64,000 nucleotides of DNA from Hippopus hippopus (taxonomy: Eukaryota; Mollusca; Bivalvia; Cardiida; Cardiidae). Position numbers and translations under genes: made by a program. Shown piece after piece: positions 1 through 11,066 of the stretch; positions within the stretch are counted from its first letter, which is position 1; each line of letters begins with the position of its first letter. The stretch is taken from NCBI GenBank assembly GCA_946811185.2, contig OX328107.1, positions 23,085,587 to 23,149,586 of the forward strand. The letters are read 5' to 3'. A model generated the notes under the pieces. The model saw only the letters and a list, made by a program, of their open reading frames with translations. It did not search any database and was not told the DNA's origin.

Positions 1-2
1 CT

Positions 3-468
3 CAAATACCAATTCCACCGCCGCCACCACCACCTCCTCCCCCAGTGCCGTCCCACCTACCGACAGCCCAACCTCAGGTTACCTTTAACCTAACACCACA
101 ACAACCCACTAGCTTTCCAGGTATTACAAGCCCAAATCCATTCCAACAGAGTCCAGTGTTTCCAGGAAGCGCCTTGTCTAATTTCAGACCTTCAATAGAC
201 TATGGCGATCCTTACAACCAACCCATAGGTGACCAATCAAATTTCGCCAATCGTTATAAAAGGCGCCACACTCTTGCATCATTAAACACCGAAGACTTAC
301 TGGCAACAACCGAAAGTGCACTAGATGCCAAAGTGGAACAGCTGAACAACGTTCTAAGTTTTCTTGATAAAAACATCCGCCAGGCTGAATCTGACGCTAA
401 ACCAAGTAGTTCCGCTGAAAATACGAATTCTAATGGAGAAACAAAAGCCCAGTCTGCTTCAGCATCAG
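3..468 (+). CDS. Tetraspanin exon 1 of window: proline-rich cytosolic extension
   Basis: The frame is open from the window edge, so the true start lies upstream. Residues 5-14 are ten consecutive prolines, followed by a low-complexity P/Q/S/N-rich stretch, then from about residue 80 a polar, probably helical segment (LASLNTEDLLATTESALDAK and onward). The exon ends CAG|GTTTAA at 468, leaving one base that joins the next exon to form a GGT codon. The donor is weak after GT, but phase and frame agree with exon 2. No known domain is recognised. Polyproline of this kind can bind SH3, WW, EVH1 or profilin partners; that is inference. Confidence 0.8.
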
Positions 469-3400
469 GTTTAAAGTATTCACAGTATTGTGTTGGTTTT
501 TCTTTCAATCCGCTCTAATAATGAACCATGTTATGACAAAAGGGGGTTTAATACATCTCTGTAATACCAAGTAAGTCATCACATAGTTATGGATCCGCAA
601 TTTTAATCCAATTTGTCGAACAACCAGCTAAATCTTGCAATAGAATGGTCCTTGAACATCCAGAAAATTTACTAAAGGCAAAAAGTTTCTGCACAAGTCA
701 GCCTGCGCGGACTGTGCAGGCTGACCTGATTTGATACTTTTTGCATATTCACCGTTTCAGTCTGTCAAAGCCAATTAAATGGCTAGTCTTGGAAAAATCG
801 TTTGCTCTGTGTAAACGTCTGATAAGTCCTTGTAGTTACCTTTTATGTTTTAGCTTTTCATTATACAATCCCGTGCTTCAACGAGCCTGAAGAAGATGGC
901 TTTTGAAAACATGCTAGTTTTCTACCCTTTCAATGACAAATGCCCTGTATAGGAGCAATATTTTTAATTTCTCGTCTGCCAGTGCCCTAACTTTGGACAA
1001 GACTAAGATTCTGTCGTTAGGAAAGAGATAAATATGGACGGTACTGAGTTACCGGCACTTTCTCTTTTCACCAATTTTTTTTCCAAACTCTTCAATTTTT
1101 GCATGATTCACTAAACCAAATGGTTTAGCGATTCATAAATTATGTAACTTTCTAAATTTACTATTATACTAGGAATTCTATTTGGAATAGTTGTTGAATA
1201 TAGGCTTTGAGCCTTTAATGCGAGAGTTTGACGCTTTGTCCATGCACTATCGTTTTCTACACGAAATTGCGATTTCAAAGTAACACAATTTCTGACTGGC
1301 TTAACCAAATGGTTTAGACTGTCAGAAATTGTAGAACTTCGAAATTTTAAAATAAGACTAGGAATGACATTTAGAACGGTTGGTGAAAACGGAAGATGAA
1401 CTTTTACTGTGAGGGTCGGAGGCTCTACGCAAAAATTACTTACGACGCAAAATATTAAAGGTCTATAAATAACCTGCCAACAGCGGGGATTGAACCAACT
1501 ACCTACCGGTCAATGTACAAAACTCTAGCACATCTCTAGAAAAGCTAAGAGTCTAGCAAGCCAGTACCAGCAGCAACTCATACTAGGCCTCGCTACAGAG
1601 ATTGTTTTATAAAGCAAAAAGAATTTGTTATTTATTCATTGACAGGTATAACAACACCTCAAGGTTCTGTGGATATAAACCCAGCACCTCAAGTTGTATC
1701 CATAGCGGACCAAATAGCCGCTTTAACCAAGAAGAAGAAAAAGATTTTAAAGCCTTGGCAGATAAGAATGTCATCTTGTGCTCGAGCGGTACTCGTCCTG
1801 ACCAACATCGCTTTTCTGGTAAAACTTATCTCAGTGGCCACCTCTGTTAGACAAGCAACTTGTATTAAGCAACCATCTATTAATTTCAAGGATCAGGCAA
1901 TGTACCTGTATAGAATAAGACAAAGCACAAAACAGTTACACCTGTGTTAGTAACCGGCTGTATTAAACAAGCAACTTTTATTAACCTTTAGGCTAGTAAG
2001 TGCGACTCACTGACCGTTTGCGGACTGTGTAGATCAAGATCAGACTGCACAGAACGTACAGTCTGATCTTGGATCAACACTGTCCGATGAGGAGATATCT
2101 TTGCCCCAGACTATCTTTAAAATATCAAAACTTGGGGTTTTTACTGTCGACTTGAAAGTTTCATTTGAAGTTATTTAGCAGGATAAGGGTTAATGGCCCA
2201 CTCGCCACAAGGTGTACCAATTCTGGGATCAAGGTGCGAAAAATTTTAATTCATACCATTTAACAGTAGGGATAATATTTTAAGTCTGATAATATGTTAC
2301 AGAGCAAACTGTCAAAGTTTCAGTCGCTGCCAGAAAAACGTACTGTTAAACTAGAACAAACATTTATTTAATTTAGCAACTAGATTAGCTAAAATTAGCC
2401 GAACTATTGCTATTTCAGGGTTCTTTTGGCCAAAATATTAACAAAATAGTGGGCAGTGTAGATCCAAGATCAGAATGCACGTTCTGCGCATTCTGATTTT
2501 GATATATACTGTCCACAGCAGGAATACTGTCCACGAACAAAATAAGCCAGTTCAAGCACTTCAAGAATTAAATAAGCATAAGTAAGTTAAAAAATATGAG
2601 ATTCAAACTTTTTTCGGCGTAGCTGAATGAGATGGCTTTTGGTAAAAAATATGCACATGTTTAGTCGGCGGGTCCTTGCTGCCATATTTGCTCGCACAAG
2701 CGTTGCCAGTAATAATCCATACCTCTCAATTCACACCATAGGAAATTAATGTAAAAGAGAATGATCCTGTTTAATATTTTCATAAGCGTCACCAATTAAC
2801 CCAATACTATTGAACAACATGAAAAACGGCAAGGTTATTTTTCATCATTTTACGTTATATTGAGCCACAAAAGAGTTTCAATATTCAATTTCTAGTATCT
2901 CTTACGCCGTCTATTTTTTTAAAGAGATATTTCTTGTTTCTGTTATAGATTATTGGTGGCGCTGGTGTTGGTCTCGGAGTATGGCTGATGATGGATCCCA
3001 ACATAGACAACTATTTCGAGCTGTTAAACGTGGACCAGAACAATCAAGATTTTAAATCTATTTGTTACGCTCTGATCGGTGTTGGCGCATTTATTTTCAG
3101 CATAGCGTTCACAGGCTGTTGTGGAACGATTAAATCCAGTCGATGTTTGCTGACAGCGGTAAAGTCTTGGAAACTCATATTCACAATCCATTCTAAATAG
3201 TGTGCAAAGTTTGAATACCGAATTTACAAAGTAACACAATTTCTGATTGACTAAACCGTTTGGTGTAGCCAATCAAAAATGGCGTTCCTTTGATACTTAG
3301 AGAAAATTTTGAGACAGACAACTGAAACGCAATTTAAAATCGCTGGCAGATGATCTTTTTTAACCCTTTTCTAAACTACGAATTTTGAACATTTCCAAAT

Positions 3401-6400
3401 TGAAAGCAATTGCAGGCGATAGCTTTGAATTTGGTAAAAAAGGAGCCGAGAGTACCCTGATTGGGTGTGGCACAGGGTTGAGTCATTATCTTTCGGGAAC
3501 AAATTTGGACCGTACGACCTTGAAAAAATCACGATCAGCCCCTTAGGCGAAATCGAGGGGCTTTTGTGGACGGTACTGATTCAGATCAGATTGCACAGAA
3601 CTTGCAGTCTGATCTTGGATCCATGCCGTCTGCTTCTTTAGTCAAGCACATACATGTTAGATAAAAATCTATCAGAATTTCAGTGGATTATTTTTTCAGC
3701 CGTTGAAAGAAGTAATGTTTACATAATTAGTGGGGATCCTGAGTGGTTCAGTAGTAAAGTGTAGGACTCGTGACCTTGTGGTCCCGAGTTCGTGCTTTCA
3801 TGGGAGCGTCCTTGCGCAAGACACCTCATGCCAGCCTAGCACTGGTGAACCCAGGAAATACATGAAATTGTGAGCTATCGCCGTGATATGACTGAAATAA
3901 TGTTAACCCTTTACCACACAATGACGCCTTTTAACACCCCTGAAGAAGAGGCCTTTTGAAAACATTGTGGGAAAAGGAGAAAATGCTGGTAACCAGCATT
4001 TTCTCCTTTTCCCACAAAGTTTTCTACCCTATCAAAGCAAAGTTGTGTCATTTGAGCCACTATGAAATTGTCTTCTGCAAATGCTTTCAATTTGGATAGG
4101 TTTTAAATTTTGCCGTGTGGTAAAGGGTTAAAGCGGCGTAAAACACCATTCAATCAATCATACTTGGTGCTGAAAGAGTTAAAAATGTCAAACATATATT
4201 ATTAGATTAACGTTAAATGTATACACGAATGCCTTCTTTGACAAAAAGAGAAATCTCTCTTAACCCATAAACTGCGAAATAAGTTAAATGAAACTTTCAA
4301 GTCTGTAGTAAACACCGTAAAATTGTTATTTCGAACTTAATTTCTGTAGCAAAATATCTCCTTATCGGACAGTGTAGATCTAAGATCAGACTGCACGTTC
4401 TGTGCAGTCTGATCTTGATCTACACTGTACGCAAAAGGTCAGTGAGTCGCGCTTAACAGCCTAAAGGTTAACGTGAAACTTGACTTTTCTGAAGTTCAAG
4501 AGGACAAAGCTGTGGCACATGTTGTGGACAGTCCTACGTGACTCCCGCTGCTATTAGGGGTCCATCTCAAAACCGACATCTACCTTATGTTAATGTTTTG
4601 TTTATTTGGAGTTTTTCGCCGTTTTCAACATTATTTCAGCTTTATAGCAAATGGTCAGTGCACCTATCCATGCTTTTCTGGAGTTTCTTATACCTTTCAC
4701 TTTATTTTATACGTACCATTTATTTCCTACCATTTGTGCCGAGCCCCGGTTGCGCAGTCGCTAGCGTACAGCACTTGAGAACACGGGCTCGCTGGTTCGT
4801 ATCTCCAGCTGGGCCAATTTCTTTCCAATGATTCATGATAATCATTGCGACAGGATTCATTGCTTTCTCATTGCTGATCATTGTTTCGACGATAGTTAAG
4901 TTGGAAAGTGGCTTAGGAAGAATACCGTGCGAAGTACCGGTAAAAAGAAACTCCAGAAAAGCATGGATAGGTGCACTGGCCGCCGAGATATAACTGAAAT
5001 AATGTTGTGAACGGCATTTAACACCGTAAAATCAATCAATCAATCAATCAATCAATCTAACACTTGTACCTTACAGTTCCTCGTAATGACCGTGATAATT
5101 GCCGTGGCCGAGGCTGGCCTTGGGGTTATTGTATTTCTACATTTGGACTCACCCACAGCGATTCCAGTATTGTCTGCAATGTTTTCCAACGTAAGTGGAC
5201 CTCATTTTTTTCACATTAGATCAATATTGTTTTGCATAAAAATAAAAGCATATACCTTTTCTAGATAATTTTCTTTTTTCTCATTTTTGTCACACGCACT
5301 AGTTTTGTTTGAAAAAAAAAAAACGCGACAAAAGACTGCATGATGACTTATTAATGTCGAATGTCGTAAACTATTATTTCCTATCTTGAAAGACAGTGGT
5401 GTAGGGACAGAACGTCGACCTCTTGCATCAAAGGTTCCTGGTTCGGATCCCGTGGGGGGGGGGGGTCAACCTCTGGAACTACCCACATCACGGAGGGAGC
5501 ACTTGGCAAGGTTTCCAGAAAGCAATTATCGAGAGAAATTAATCAAAGTTGTGAGAACTTGTTTCACAATGGACTGAAAATAAATACGTTAATTCTATAA
5601 TTTCCTATCAGAATCAAAGGTCTGAAAGTCCCGAAGGCGGAAATGTGGAATAGTAATTATCAATGCAAGGAAAATCAGAGTTAGTCAGCTCCGCTTCTCA
5701 GGACTTTGATTCCTTTGACTTTTTACCCTGTACCAAACAATGTCGAAGCTTAATGACCCTTTCAAAAATTTTGGAAAAGGAGAAAATACTGATAACCAAC
5801 ATTTTCTCCTTTTCTCGCAATGTTTTCTAACCTTTTCAAGACAAATTTCAGCCGCATTCAAACAACCGTCTGCAAACGCTTTCACTCTGGTCAAGACTAA
5901 AACTTTGTCGTCTTGTAGAGTTAAATAACTTTCTATTTTCCGAGAAGGTCCGTTATACGTTATTGCGTAAGGCAGTGCATTTGTAACTCGGATCTCCTGG
6001 CTCGTCTATCCCCCCCCCACCCCCGCCGAGTCTGCAAATGAGGTATTATCAAGAGACTCCAGAGCACGAGTAAAACCTTGGAAAAACTTAAATATGTGAG
6101 CTTACGCATTGAAATGACTGAAATACGAGTGAATACAGTTTCATATCATTCAAAAAACAACCAGAATAACAACAAGAAGATAACCTGTTATTATAATTTA
6201 ACTGGGGTTTGATTCTCGTTTCACTTGTGCGAATACTGCTGACCAAATATTTTTTTGTTTCAGATGGAAAATAACCTTAGAACAATGCTGACTCGTTCAA
6301 TTGTAGAGAAATACGACCCGGCTACATTAATTGGTTCGACATGGAATTTAGTACAAATACAGGTACTTAATAAGTCGCTCTCTCTCTCTCTCTCTCACAC

Positions 6401-6401
6401 A

Positions 6402-6444
<43 letters not shown>

Positions 6445-9400
6445 CTCCTATAGTATGTAGCAAGAACATTTCTTTTTATGCATCGGAGTTAGGGTTGTTT
6501 GGAAATACGCCATTGTCTGAAAGATATTTCTCTGTCCCATTGTAGCACAATGATTTGTTTGCTTGTTCTATTAGGGTTTGTAAACCACCTTTTAGAGTAT
6601 TTCAGTCATTTAATGGCAACAGATTGCTTATTCATGTTTTCCTGGGTTTCATCAGCGCTGAGCTAGGGCTCCGTGGTGCTTGTTTCCAGTCCCATTTATC
6701 ATTTTTAATTCATGTGAATTCTTCGTGGAACAAGAGTGTAACAAAAGCAGACCAAATACATACGGAAGCAAACGAAGGAGTTGTCAAATTATACGTTCAG
6801 GGGCATATGTCACTGTAACTTTTTTTTACAAGCTGAACACGTCAACCATTTAGATAACTTTGTTTAACAATATATGACCCAATTTATTGATGATTTACCG
6901 TGCTGTTAAGGTTGCATGGTACATTAGCACCCACAGACGGGCCTTTTTCGTTTTGGAACTATTCTTACACAAATATTTGTGAAATGGTTTGCAGTGTAGT
7001 TGCCAGTTTTTCTTTGAACATCTTTACAGTTAGAATGTTGCGGAGCTAGCGGTCCGGACGACTATAAGCTTAGTGCATGGAAAAACGTTACAACAAACCA
7101 GGTAAAGATTTATGAGTTACAGTTGTATGTTCTTGATAGTCCAATAGAATATTGAGAGGTGCGGTTATTGAAAAATATTTACAGCACACCGACTGACAAT
7201 TTCTAAAATGATTAAAGCATTTTCCAAACAATACCGCTGATAATGGCTCTGAGGCTTTCGAAAACATTGTGGTAAAAGGGCTTTTTTCACAGTCTGGGAA
7301 AGAAGATCAAGAAACACGATACTTTTGAGCGCATTTTGCTCCAGTGTTCAGAAAAAACGGTCTGTGCAAGCAAGCTGATCTTGATCTACAGTCTGCTAAA
7401 GACATGTTGATCCTGATCTTGATTCTTTGCAAAAAAAAAAAAAGTTGCACCCAGCACTCCACAATTGAAAAATTATTATCGCATCTTTCTAAATATCATG
7501 GTCATGTGCTTTGACTGGCCAATCAAATTTTGTATTAGATTTTTTCCCATATGATATAGTAAATGCGTTATTTCATTGGTTATTTACTCTTGCATATGCA
7601 CAATAGATGCAGTCTGATTTTGGATTTGCGATGTCCGATATGCATCAAGTTGCCCGAGGTTCACTATTTCACTGTTTTATTTTAGTTAACAATTCCCGAT
7701 GAATGTTGTGTACTTATCTCAAAAGATGCCGAAACCCCCGAACCTTCTAATAAACTTTTATGTCAAGTAGAAACAGTTGGTTTCTTTCACGACACGGTGA
7801 GTAATGAGCATAGTTCCATTGTTCTCTTTATTTGATTTTTTATGTAGACGTCCGAAGATATATGTTCTTTGTATTTAAATACTTAAATGCTTTAGATGCT
7901 TGGAACACCTTCTACAATACCATGATTTGTATTGTAAAATTATCTATTTAGTTTACCTGTTATGTTCAGAAAACGACTTTGAAAATATCCTCGAAAATTA
8001 ACGAGTAAGGAATTAAAAAGTCATGTCTGTATTGATACAGCTGAAAATGGATACACTTCTTTTGAAGACCTTTGCAACATTTGATATTGCTTTCTCATGC
8101 TTACGTCAATTCATTATCCATTTCTCGCTGGCGTATAATTGATTGATTGATTGATTGATCGATCGATTGATTGATTGATTAAATGGTGGTTAACGCCGAT
8201 TCCAACATTATTCAGTCACATCACGGCTCACTTCTTCATATACGTATGTCCTGGGTTTCACCAGTGCTACACTAGGGTTCTGAAGTGTCTTGCCCTAGGA
8301 CACTCCAACGAAAAACCCAGAGCTTTCAGTGAGGCTCGAACTCGGGACCTCCAGGTTACGAGTCCTAAACTTTACCACTGAGCCACGCAGGACCCTTAGC
8401 TGGGCTTTCTAAGAAATTCACTTTCCAAATGGAAAGAATATTACTTGTAGATCTTGTTTGGATCTGGATGCTTGTGAAATAGTGTTTAATGCCGTAATCA
8501 ACATTATTTCAGTTATATCGCGGCAATCAGTGCATCTGTCTATGCTTTCATGGAGTTCCTTTTACTAGTACTTTGCACAATATTCTTCCCAAGCCATCTT
8601 CTGTTTTCCCACTTTACCACAGTGGAAATAATGAACAGCCTTGAGAGAAAAATGAAATCATTCGCAATGACTGTCATCAGTCCTTGGAAAGAAATTGCGA
8701 GAGCTGGGGATTCAGATCTATGATCCCATAGTTTCAAGTCTTTTTACGAGCTAGCGGGCTTGTTGTTCGGAAATATGAAAAACATACATCAGGAGGTGGT
8801 CATGATATGCCCCTCAGCACAGAATTCAGAAATAAAGGCTCAAACAAAACACATTTTTCGGCATTATAATCCACGATTTTGTACGGATCGTTCTACATGT
8901 ATTTGTTCATAATTATATATGCAAACATGCCATGGCCCCTAACCCATCAGTGCTGTCAGCGCTTTGATTTACCCATTTTTCTCCCGAACCAAATTTTTAT
9001 TGTGCAATTAAGAAAATTATCCCTCAAAAATTGGAGAATCAACAGAAAGCACTATTTACTAGATGAGTACATGAAACATTGTGATTGTATTAGAAATTTC
9101 TCATTACTGGTATTTGTCATTGACTGGCGTTTTTTATATAAGAAGCCTGGTGCAAACACAAAAAATGTCATGACTCCGCTGATAGAAATGCGTCAAATCT
9201 TTAGGTTGCTTAGTACTAGTCATAGGCCTTTTGTGCGAAGAGTGGACATATTGTGCTGTCTGATCTTGGATCTGTACAGTCTAATGCACAGAGCTTTCTC
9301 TGGCGGGAAAAAAAAAAAGAAACAAAATTGAGATCGTAAGAGTTTGGTCTGTACTTTTTGCTTCATTGAACAGCCTAAGCGTTCATTTACGAATCTCTTG

Positions 9401-10284
9401 TTCTTTTTTATATTTCAGGGTTGCTTTGATGTGATGATAATCTGGTTTAAAACCAACAGTAAATTTATCATAGCTGCTGGACTCTCGTCAGTAGCTCTGG
9501 AGGTAAGAGAAGAAAGTTAACCCTTTACCACGCAATCTCGAGCTTTAACGACCCTGAGAGGAAAGACTTTTGACAACATTGTGGGAAAAGAAGAAAATGC
9601 TGGTAACCAGCATTTTTCCTCTTCTCCCACAATGTTTTCTTACCTTTCAGAGACAAATTCCATTATCTGTGCCACATTTAATTTGTCGTCTGCAAATGCG
9701 TTCAATTTGGACTGGTCCATAGTTTTCTCGTTTGGTATAAGGTTAAAATTGGAGAAAGAGTTCAGTAGATTATTTGATGGGATACAATTCTAGAACTATA
9801 TGTACAGTATTGCATTAAACCTTTGAAACCCTTCTGCAACCCTGACATTACAGACTTGAACGTGCAACCTCCTCCCTACACGTTTTCTCATCAAGAAGAA
9901 CATGTGTGCGCAGTATTTCCAAACTCGGACAAGGGGTTTGGTAGTTTCCCTTTACCATCGACCTCAGACATTATGGGAACAGAAGAAAACGCCGGTAACC
10001 AGCATTTTCTCCTTTTCCACAATGTCTTCTAACCCACTTCGGACCGGATCAAGTCCCATCGTTTATGTCATACCTAATATGTCGTCTGCAAATTATTTTA
10101 GTTTGGGACAAGTCTAAAATTGTGTTATCTGATAAAGGGCTAAATTTGAATCGTGTATAGACTATAACAATGTATCTGTATGATTGTTTCCTTCATTTTT
10201 TTTCAGATAATTGCATTCATTTGTGCTGCAATCATTTGTCAGAAAGGGAAACAGACCGTAAGCAAGGAGGGCACCAGCACATGA
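3..10284 (+). CDS. Tetraspanin with long proline-rich N-terminus (5-prime partial, 9 exons)
   Basis: Coding exons: 3-468, 1646-1818, 2949-3158, 5077-5190, 6264-6362, 7030-7101, 7686-7796, 9419-9502, 10207-10284 (stop TGA). All junctions are GT/AG and keep frame; only the first is phase 1, the rest phase 0. The joined product is at least 468 residues. After a hydrophilic N-terminus come TM1 (across exons 2/3), a short extracellular loop, TM2 followed by the tetraspanin GCCG motif, TM3 (exon 4), a large extracellular loop with CCG and six cysteines, and TM4 (exons 8/9). Tetraspanins organise membrane-protein microdomains. Known members have short cytosolic N-termini of roughly 10-20 residues; here at least 190 residues precede TM1, so this is an unusual form. 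A sequon NVT lies in the large loop. Cysteines near the membrane ends are candidate palmitoylation sites. The family call is secure; the orthologue is not assigned. Confidence 0.93.
523..780 (+). mobile_element. MITE family C copy
   Basis: Degenerate copy in tetraspanin intron 1. It starts with the family end (gaaccatg...aaaagggggtttaat) and has the CAGCCTGCGCGGACTGTGCAGG core at about 693-722 and the TGATACTTTTTGCA block after it. Confidence 0.7.
855..1028 (+). mobile_element. MITE family B copy lacking its palindromic core
   Basis: The flanks of the family are present (cctgaagaagatggcttttg, then ctaccctttcaatgacaaat, then a tttggacaagactaaga end) but the hairpin between them has been lost. 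Confidence 0.6.
1105..1400. repeat. Two family E palindrome remnants
   Basis: Both contain CTAAACCAAATGGTTTAG-type centres (about 1111-1130 and 1299-1318). The second ends in the family terminus (gaacggttggtgaa) near 1385. Confidence 0.55.
1646..1818 (+). CDS. Tetraspanin exon 2: basic linker and start of TM1
   Basis: Acceptor gacag|GT at 1644-1645; donor CTG|GTAAAA at 1819. It encodes a polar linker, a KKKKK cluster, then the start of TM1 (CARAVLVLTNIAFL). The lysine cluster just before TM1 fits the positive-inside rule for a cytosolic N-terminus. Confidence 0.88.
1980..2193 (+). mobile_element. MITE family A, full copy
   Basis: Full layout: left flank with gcgactcac, core palindrome GATCAGACTGCAC/GTACAGTCTGATC around 2037-2067, then a right flank ending in ttagcaggataagggttaa. 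Confidence 0.75.
2225..2345. repeat. Family F half copy
   Basis: Contains ATTCATACCATTTAA and a cagtcgctgccag end, as in the copies near 25505 and 53745. Confidence 0.4.
2448..2512. mobile_element. MITE family A, core-only copy
   Basis: A short hairpin copy. Both arms carry the same change relative to the family (AGAATGC instead of AGACTGC on each arm). Confidence 0.65.
2949..3158 (+). CDS. Tetraspanin exon 3: rest of TM1, small loop, TM2 and GCCG motif
   Basis: Acceptor ttatag|ATT, donor GCG|GTAAAG. It encodes IIGGAGVGLGVWLMM (end of TM1), a loop of about 30 residues, TM2 (YALIGVGAFIFSIAFTG) and CCGTIKSSRCLL. The last segment is the family signature just after TM2. Confidence 0.95.
3230..3300. 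repeat. Family E remnant
   Basis: Decayed palindrome: CTGATTGACTAAACCG and its imperfect complement around 3242-3276. Confidence 0.45.
3565..3712 (+). mobile_element. MITE family A, subtype A2
   Basis: Core GATCAGATTGCAC/TTGCAGTCTGATC, with flanks matching the longer A2 copy at 46276-46477 (gtcagtggatt-like block at right). Confidence 0.6.
3733..3903 (+). mobile_element. SINE-2 copy
   Basis: The tRNA-like head includes tgagtggttcagtagtaaag and ggtcccgagttcgtgc (A- and B-box-like). The body ends in gatatgactgaaataatgtt, the end shared by all three SINE families here. Confidence 0.65.
3903..4131 (+). mobile_element. MITE family B, full copy
   Basis: Runs from ttaaccctttaccaca to gtgtggtaaagggttaa, so the ends are inverted. 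The long near-perfect hairpin core (arms reading GGAAAAGGAGAAAATGCTGG) occupies about 3958-4022. Confidence 0.82.
4261..4470 (-). mobile_element. MITE family A, full copy (inverted)
   Basis: Same layout as 1980-2193 on the other strand; the core GATCAGACTGCACGTTC and its complement lie at about 4384-4416. Confidence 0.75.
4605..4735 (-). mobile_element. SINE-1 3-prime fragment (inverted)
   Basis: Complement of the SINE-1 end (gcatggataggtgcactg, then the aacattatttcag block). Lies head-to-head with the next copy. Confidence 0.65.
4738..5056 (+). mobile_element. SINE-1 copy with (ATCA)n tail
   Basis: tRNA-like head (gccccggttgcgcagtcg...gctggttcgtatctccag), a body with gacaggattcattgctttctc and gcatggataggtgcactgg, and a tail of ATCA repeats ending 20 bases before tetraspanin exon 4. 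Confidence 0.75.
5077..5190 (+). CDS. Tetraspanin exon 4: TM3
   Basis: Acceptor ttacag|TTC; strong donor AAC|GTAAGT. It encodes a continuous hydrophobic helix (VMTVIIAVAEAGLGVIVFL) with a central acidic residue, as in TM3 of the family, then the start of the large extracellular loop. Confidence 0.93.
5452..5465. repeat. Poly-G run
   Basis: Fourteen-odd G residues directly after a tRNA-B-box-like ggttcggatccc, possibly the remnant of another SINE head. Confidence 0.6.
5720..5927 (+). mobile_element. MITE family B copy
   Basis: The core carries AAAATACTGATAACCAACATTTT instead of ATGCTGG...CCAGCAT; the flanks are typical (tctgcaaacgctttcac). Confidence 0.72.
6264..6362 (+). CDS. Tetraspanin exon 5: large-loop helices
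   Basis: Acceptor tttcag|ATG, donor CAG|GTACTT. It encodes the amphipathic start of the large extracellular loop (NNLRTMLTRSIVEKY...). The ATG at its first base is internal methionine, not a start. Confidence 0.9.
6376..6440. repeat. (TC)n(CA)n microsatellite
   Basis: Compound CT then CA dinucleotide run just inside the intron after exon 5. Confidence 0.95.
6590..6690 (-). mobile_element. SINE-2 3-prime fragment (inverted)
   Basis: Contains tattcatgttttcctgggtt, the complement of the SINE-2 aacccaggaaatacatgaa block. Confidence 0.45.
7030..7101 (+). CDS. Tetraspanin exon 6: CCG motif
   Basis: Acceptor ttacag|TTA, donor CAG|GTAAAG. It encodes LECCGASGPDDYKLSAWKNV; the CCG motif is the hallmark of the large extracellular loop. 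NVT gives one N-glycosylation sequon. Confidence 0.95.
7225..7285. repeat. Family B fragment
   Basis: Contains ggctctgaggctttcgaaaacattgtgg-like sequence but no opposite arm. Confidence 0.45.
7686..7796 (+). CDS. Tetraspanin exon 7: cysteine-rich part of large loop
   Basis: Acceptor ttttag|TTA, donor ACG|GTGAGT. It encodes IPDECCVLI and LLCQ, which supply three of the six loop cysteines for disulphides with the CCG pair. Confidence 0.93.
8130..8395 (-). mobile_element. SINE-2, near full-length (inverted), with tetranucleotide tail
   Basis: On the - strand the head reads GGTCCTGCGTGGCTCAGTGG, then GGTCCCGAGTTCGAGCC, which are good A- and B-box matches. The 3-prime end is a (TCAA)n run at 8139-8180. 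Confidence 0.75.
8478..8725 (-). mobile_element. SINE-1 (inverted, head decayed)
   Basis: Complement of the SINE-1 body: gccgtaatcaacattatttc, tctatgctttcatggagttcc and the diverged tRNA-like end around 8690-8725. Confidence 0.65.
9419..9502 (+). CDS. Tetraspanin exon 8: end of large loop, start of TM4
   Basis: Acceptor tttcag|GGT, donor GAG|GTAAGA. It encodes GCFDVMIIWFK (last loop cysteine) then KFIIAAGLSSVALE, matching the usual GC...hydrophobic...E pattern before and in TM4. Confidence 0.95.
9519..9748 (+). mobile_element. MITE family B, full copy
   Basis: Inverted ends ttaaccctttaccac / ggtataaggttaa with a hairpin core at about 9574-9632, inserted 16 bases after exon 8. Confidence 0.78.
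9950..10142 (+). mobile_element. MITE family B copy
   Basis: Core acgccggtaaccagcattttctcc at about 9975-10025; typical right flank to about 10142. Confidence 0.7.
10207..10284 (+). CDS. Tetraspanin exon 9: rest of TM4, C-tail, stop
   Basis: Acceptor tttcag|ATA. It encodes IIAFICAAIICQ then a short cytosolic tail KGKQTVSKEGTST and TGA at 10282-10284. The short tail is normal for the family. Confidence 0.94.
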   Translation: MIAFICAAIICQKGKQTVSKEGTST

Positions 10285-11060
10285 ATGACAGCTATATCCG
10301 GTATACGCTTCAATCAAATATAGTCGGTTTACTGCCGAGGACTATAGATATAAACCATTGTTAGAACAGTATACGGATGCTGCTGTGATAGTGAACTTAT
10401 GTTTTAGGCAGCTCAGATACGTTCTACGCTTCAAAAAGAGTGTGGTCCAAGTGATTGTTCCTGGATGGATGTTTAGAGAGACTTGGTGGTGGGGCAGGAG
10501 AGGGGCCAGGGGGTTGGGGAGAAAGAGGAGGCGAAGCCTGCCAGACGTAAATCTATTTGGAGTTATTTTGGACACTTAGCTCTGGGGACAATAACATGTT
10601 TAGTCATATATTTTGGGTGTCAATATCTTATTTTTCTCTGATTGATTGGATGGTCCTTTACGACGCTTTCAACGTTATCATCATATCACGGCGACAGCTT
10701 TAAGGGTTGAAAGACATCAAGATCACGTGACCAGATTAACTTATGAAAATTTGTATCAGTTTTTACTCCTGTGATGCCGATTTTGTTTTTTCGAGCACAC
10801 AATTACGTCTGACAGTACGAAAAATATGCTTCATTGAGTCCCTGTCGCTTGCAAAAAGTGTATATTGGCGGCAAATGACTACTTTAATTTCGAAGTTCCT
10901 TCGAACCGATTGTGTTAGAAAGCAACGTGGGAAAAGAAGCAGTTGCCTGTAAAAAGCTTTTTTTAGACGAAATAGCTACTTTCTTATTTAAATATTTTTC
11001 ATTACAATTATCTTTCCCTCATTGTGTCATTTTGTTGCCAAGCTTTTCATATTTTTCAAT

Positions 11061-11066
11061 AATAAA
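11061..11066 (+). terminator. Candidate polyadenylation signal of tetraspanin
   Basis: First clear AATAAA downstream of the stop codon, about 780 bases away, followed by T-rich sequence. Inferred; no transcript evidence. Confidence 0.35.

Noticed and set aside
45..47. Start codon at 45
   Set aside because: The codon is GTG inside an open proline-rich frame that extends to the window edge; valine is expected.
6264..6266. ATG at the first base of tetraspanin exon 5 as a start codon
   Set aside because: It directly follows an AG acceptor and continues the frame of exon 4; it is an internal methionine.
10358..10579. G-rich open frame after the tetraspanin stop
   Set aside because: Lies in the probable 3-prime UTR, with no splice borders or recognisable protein.
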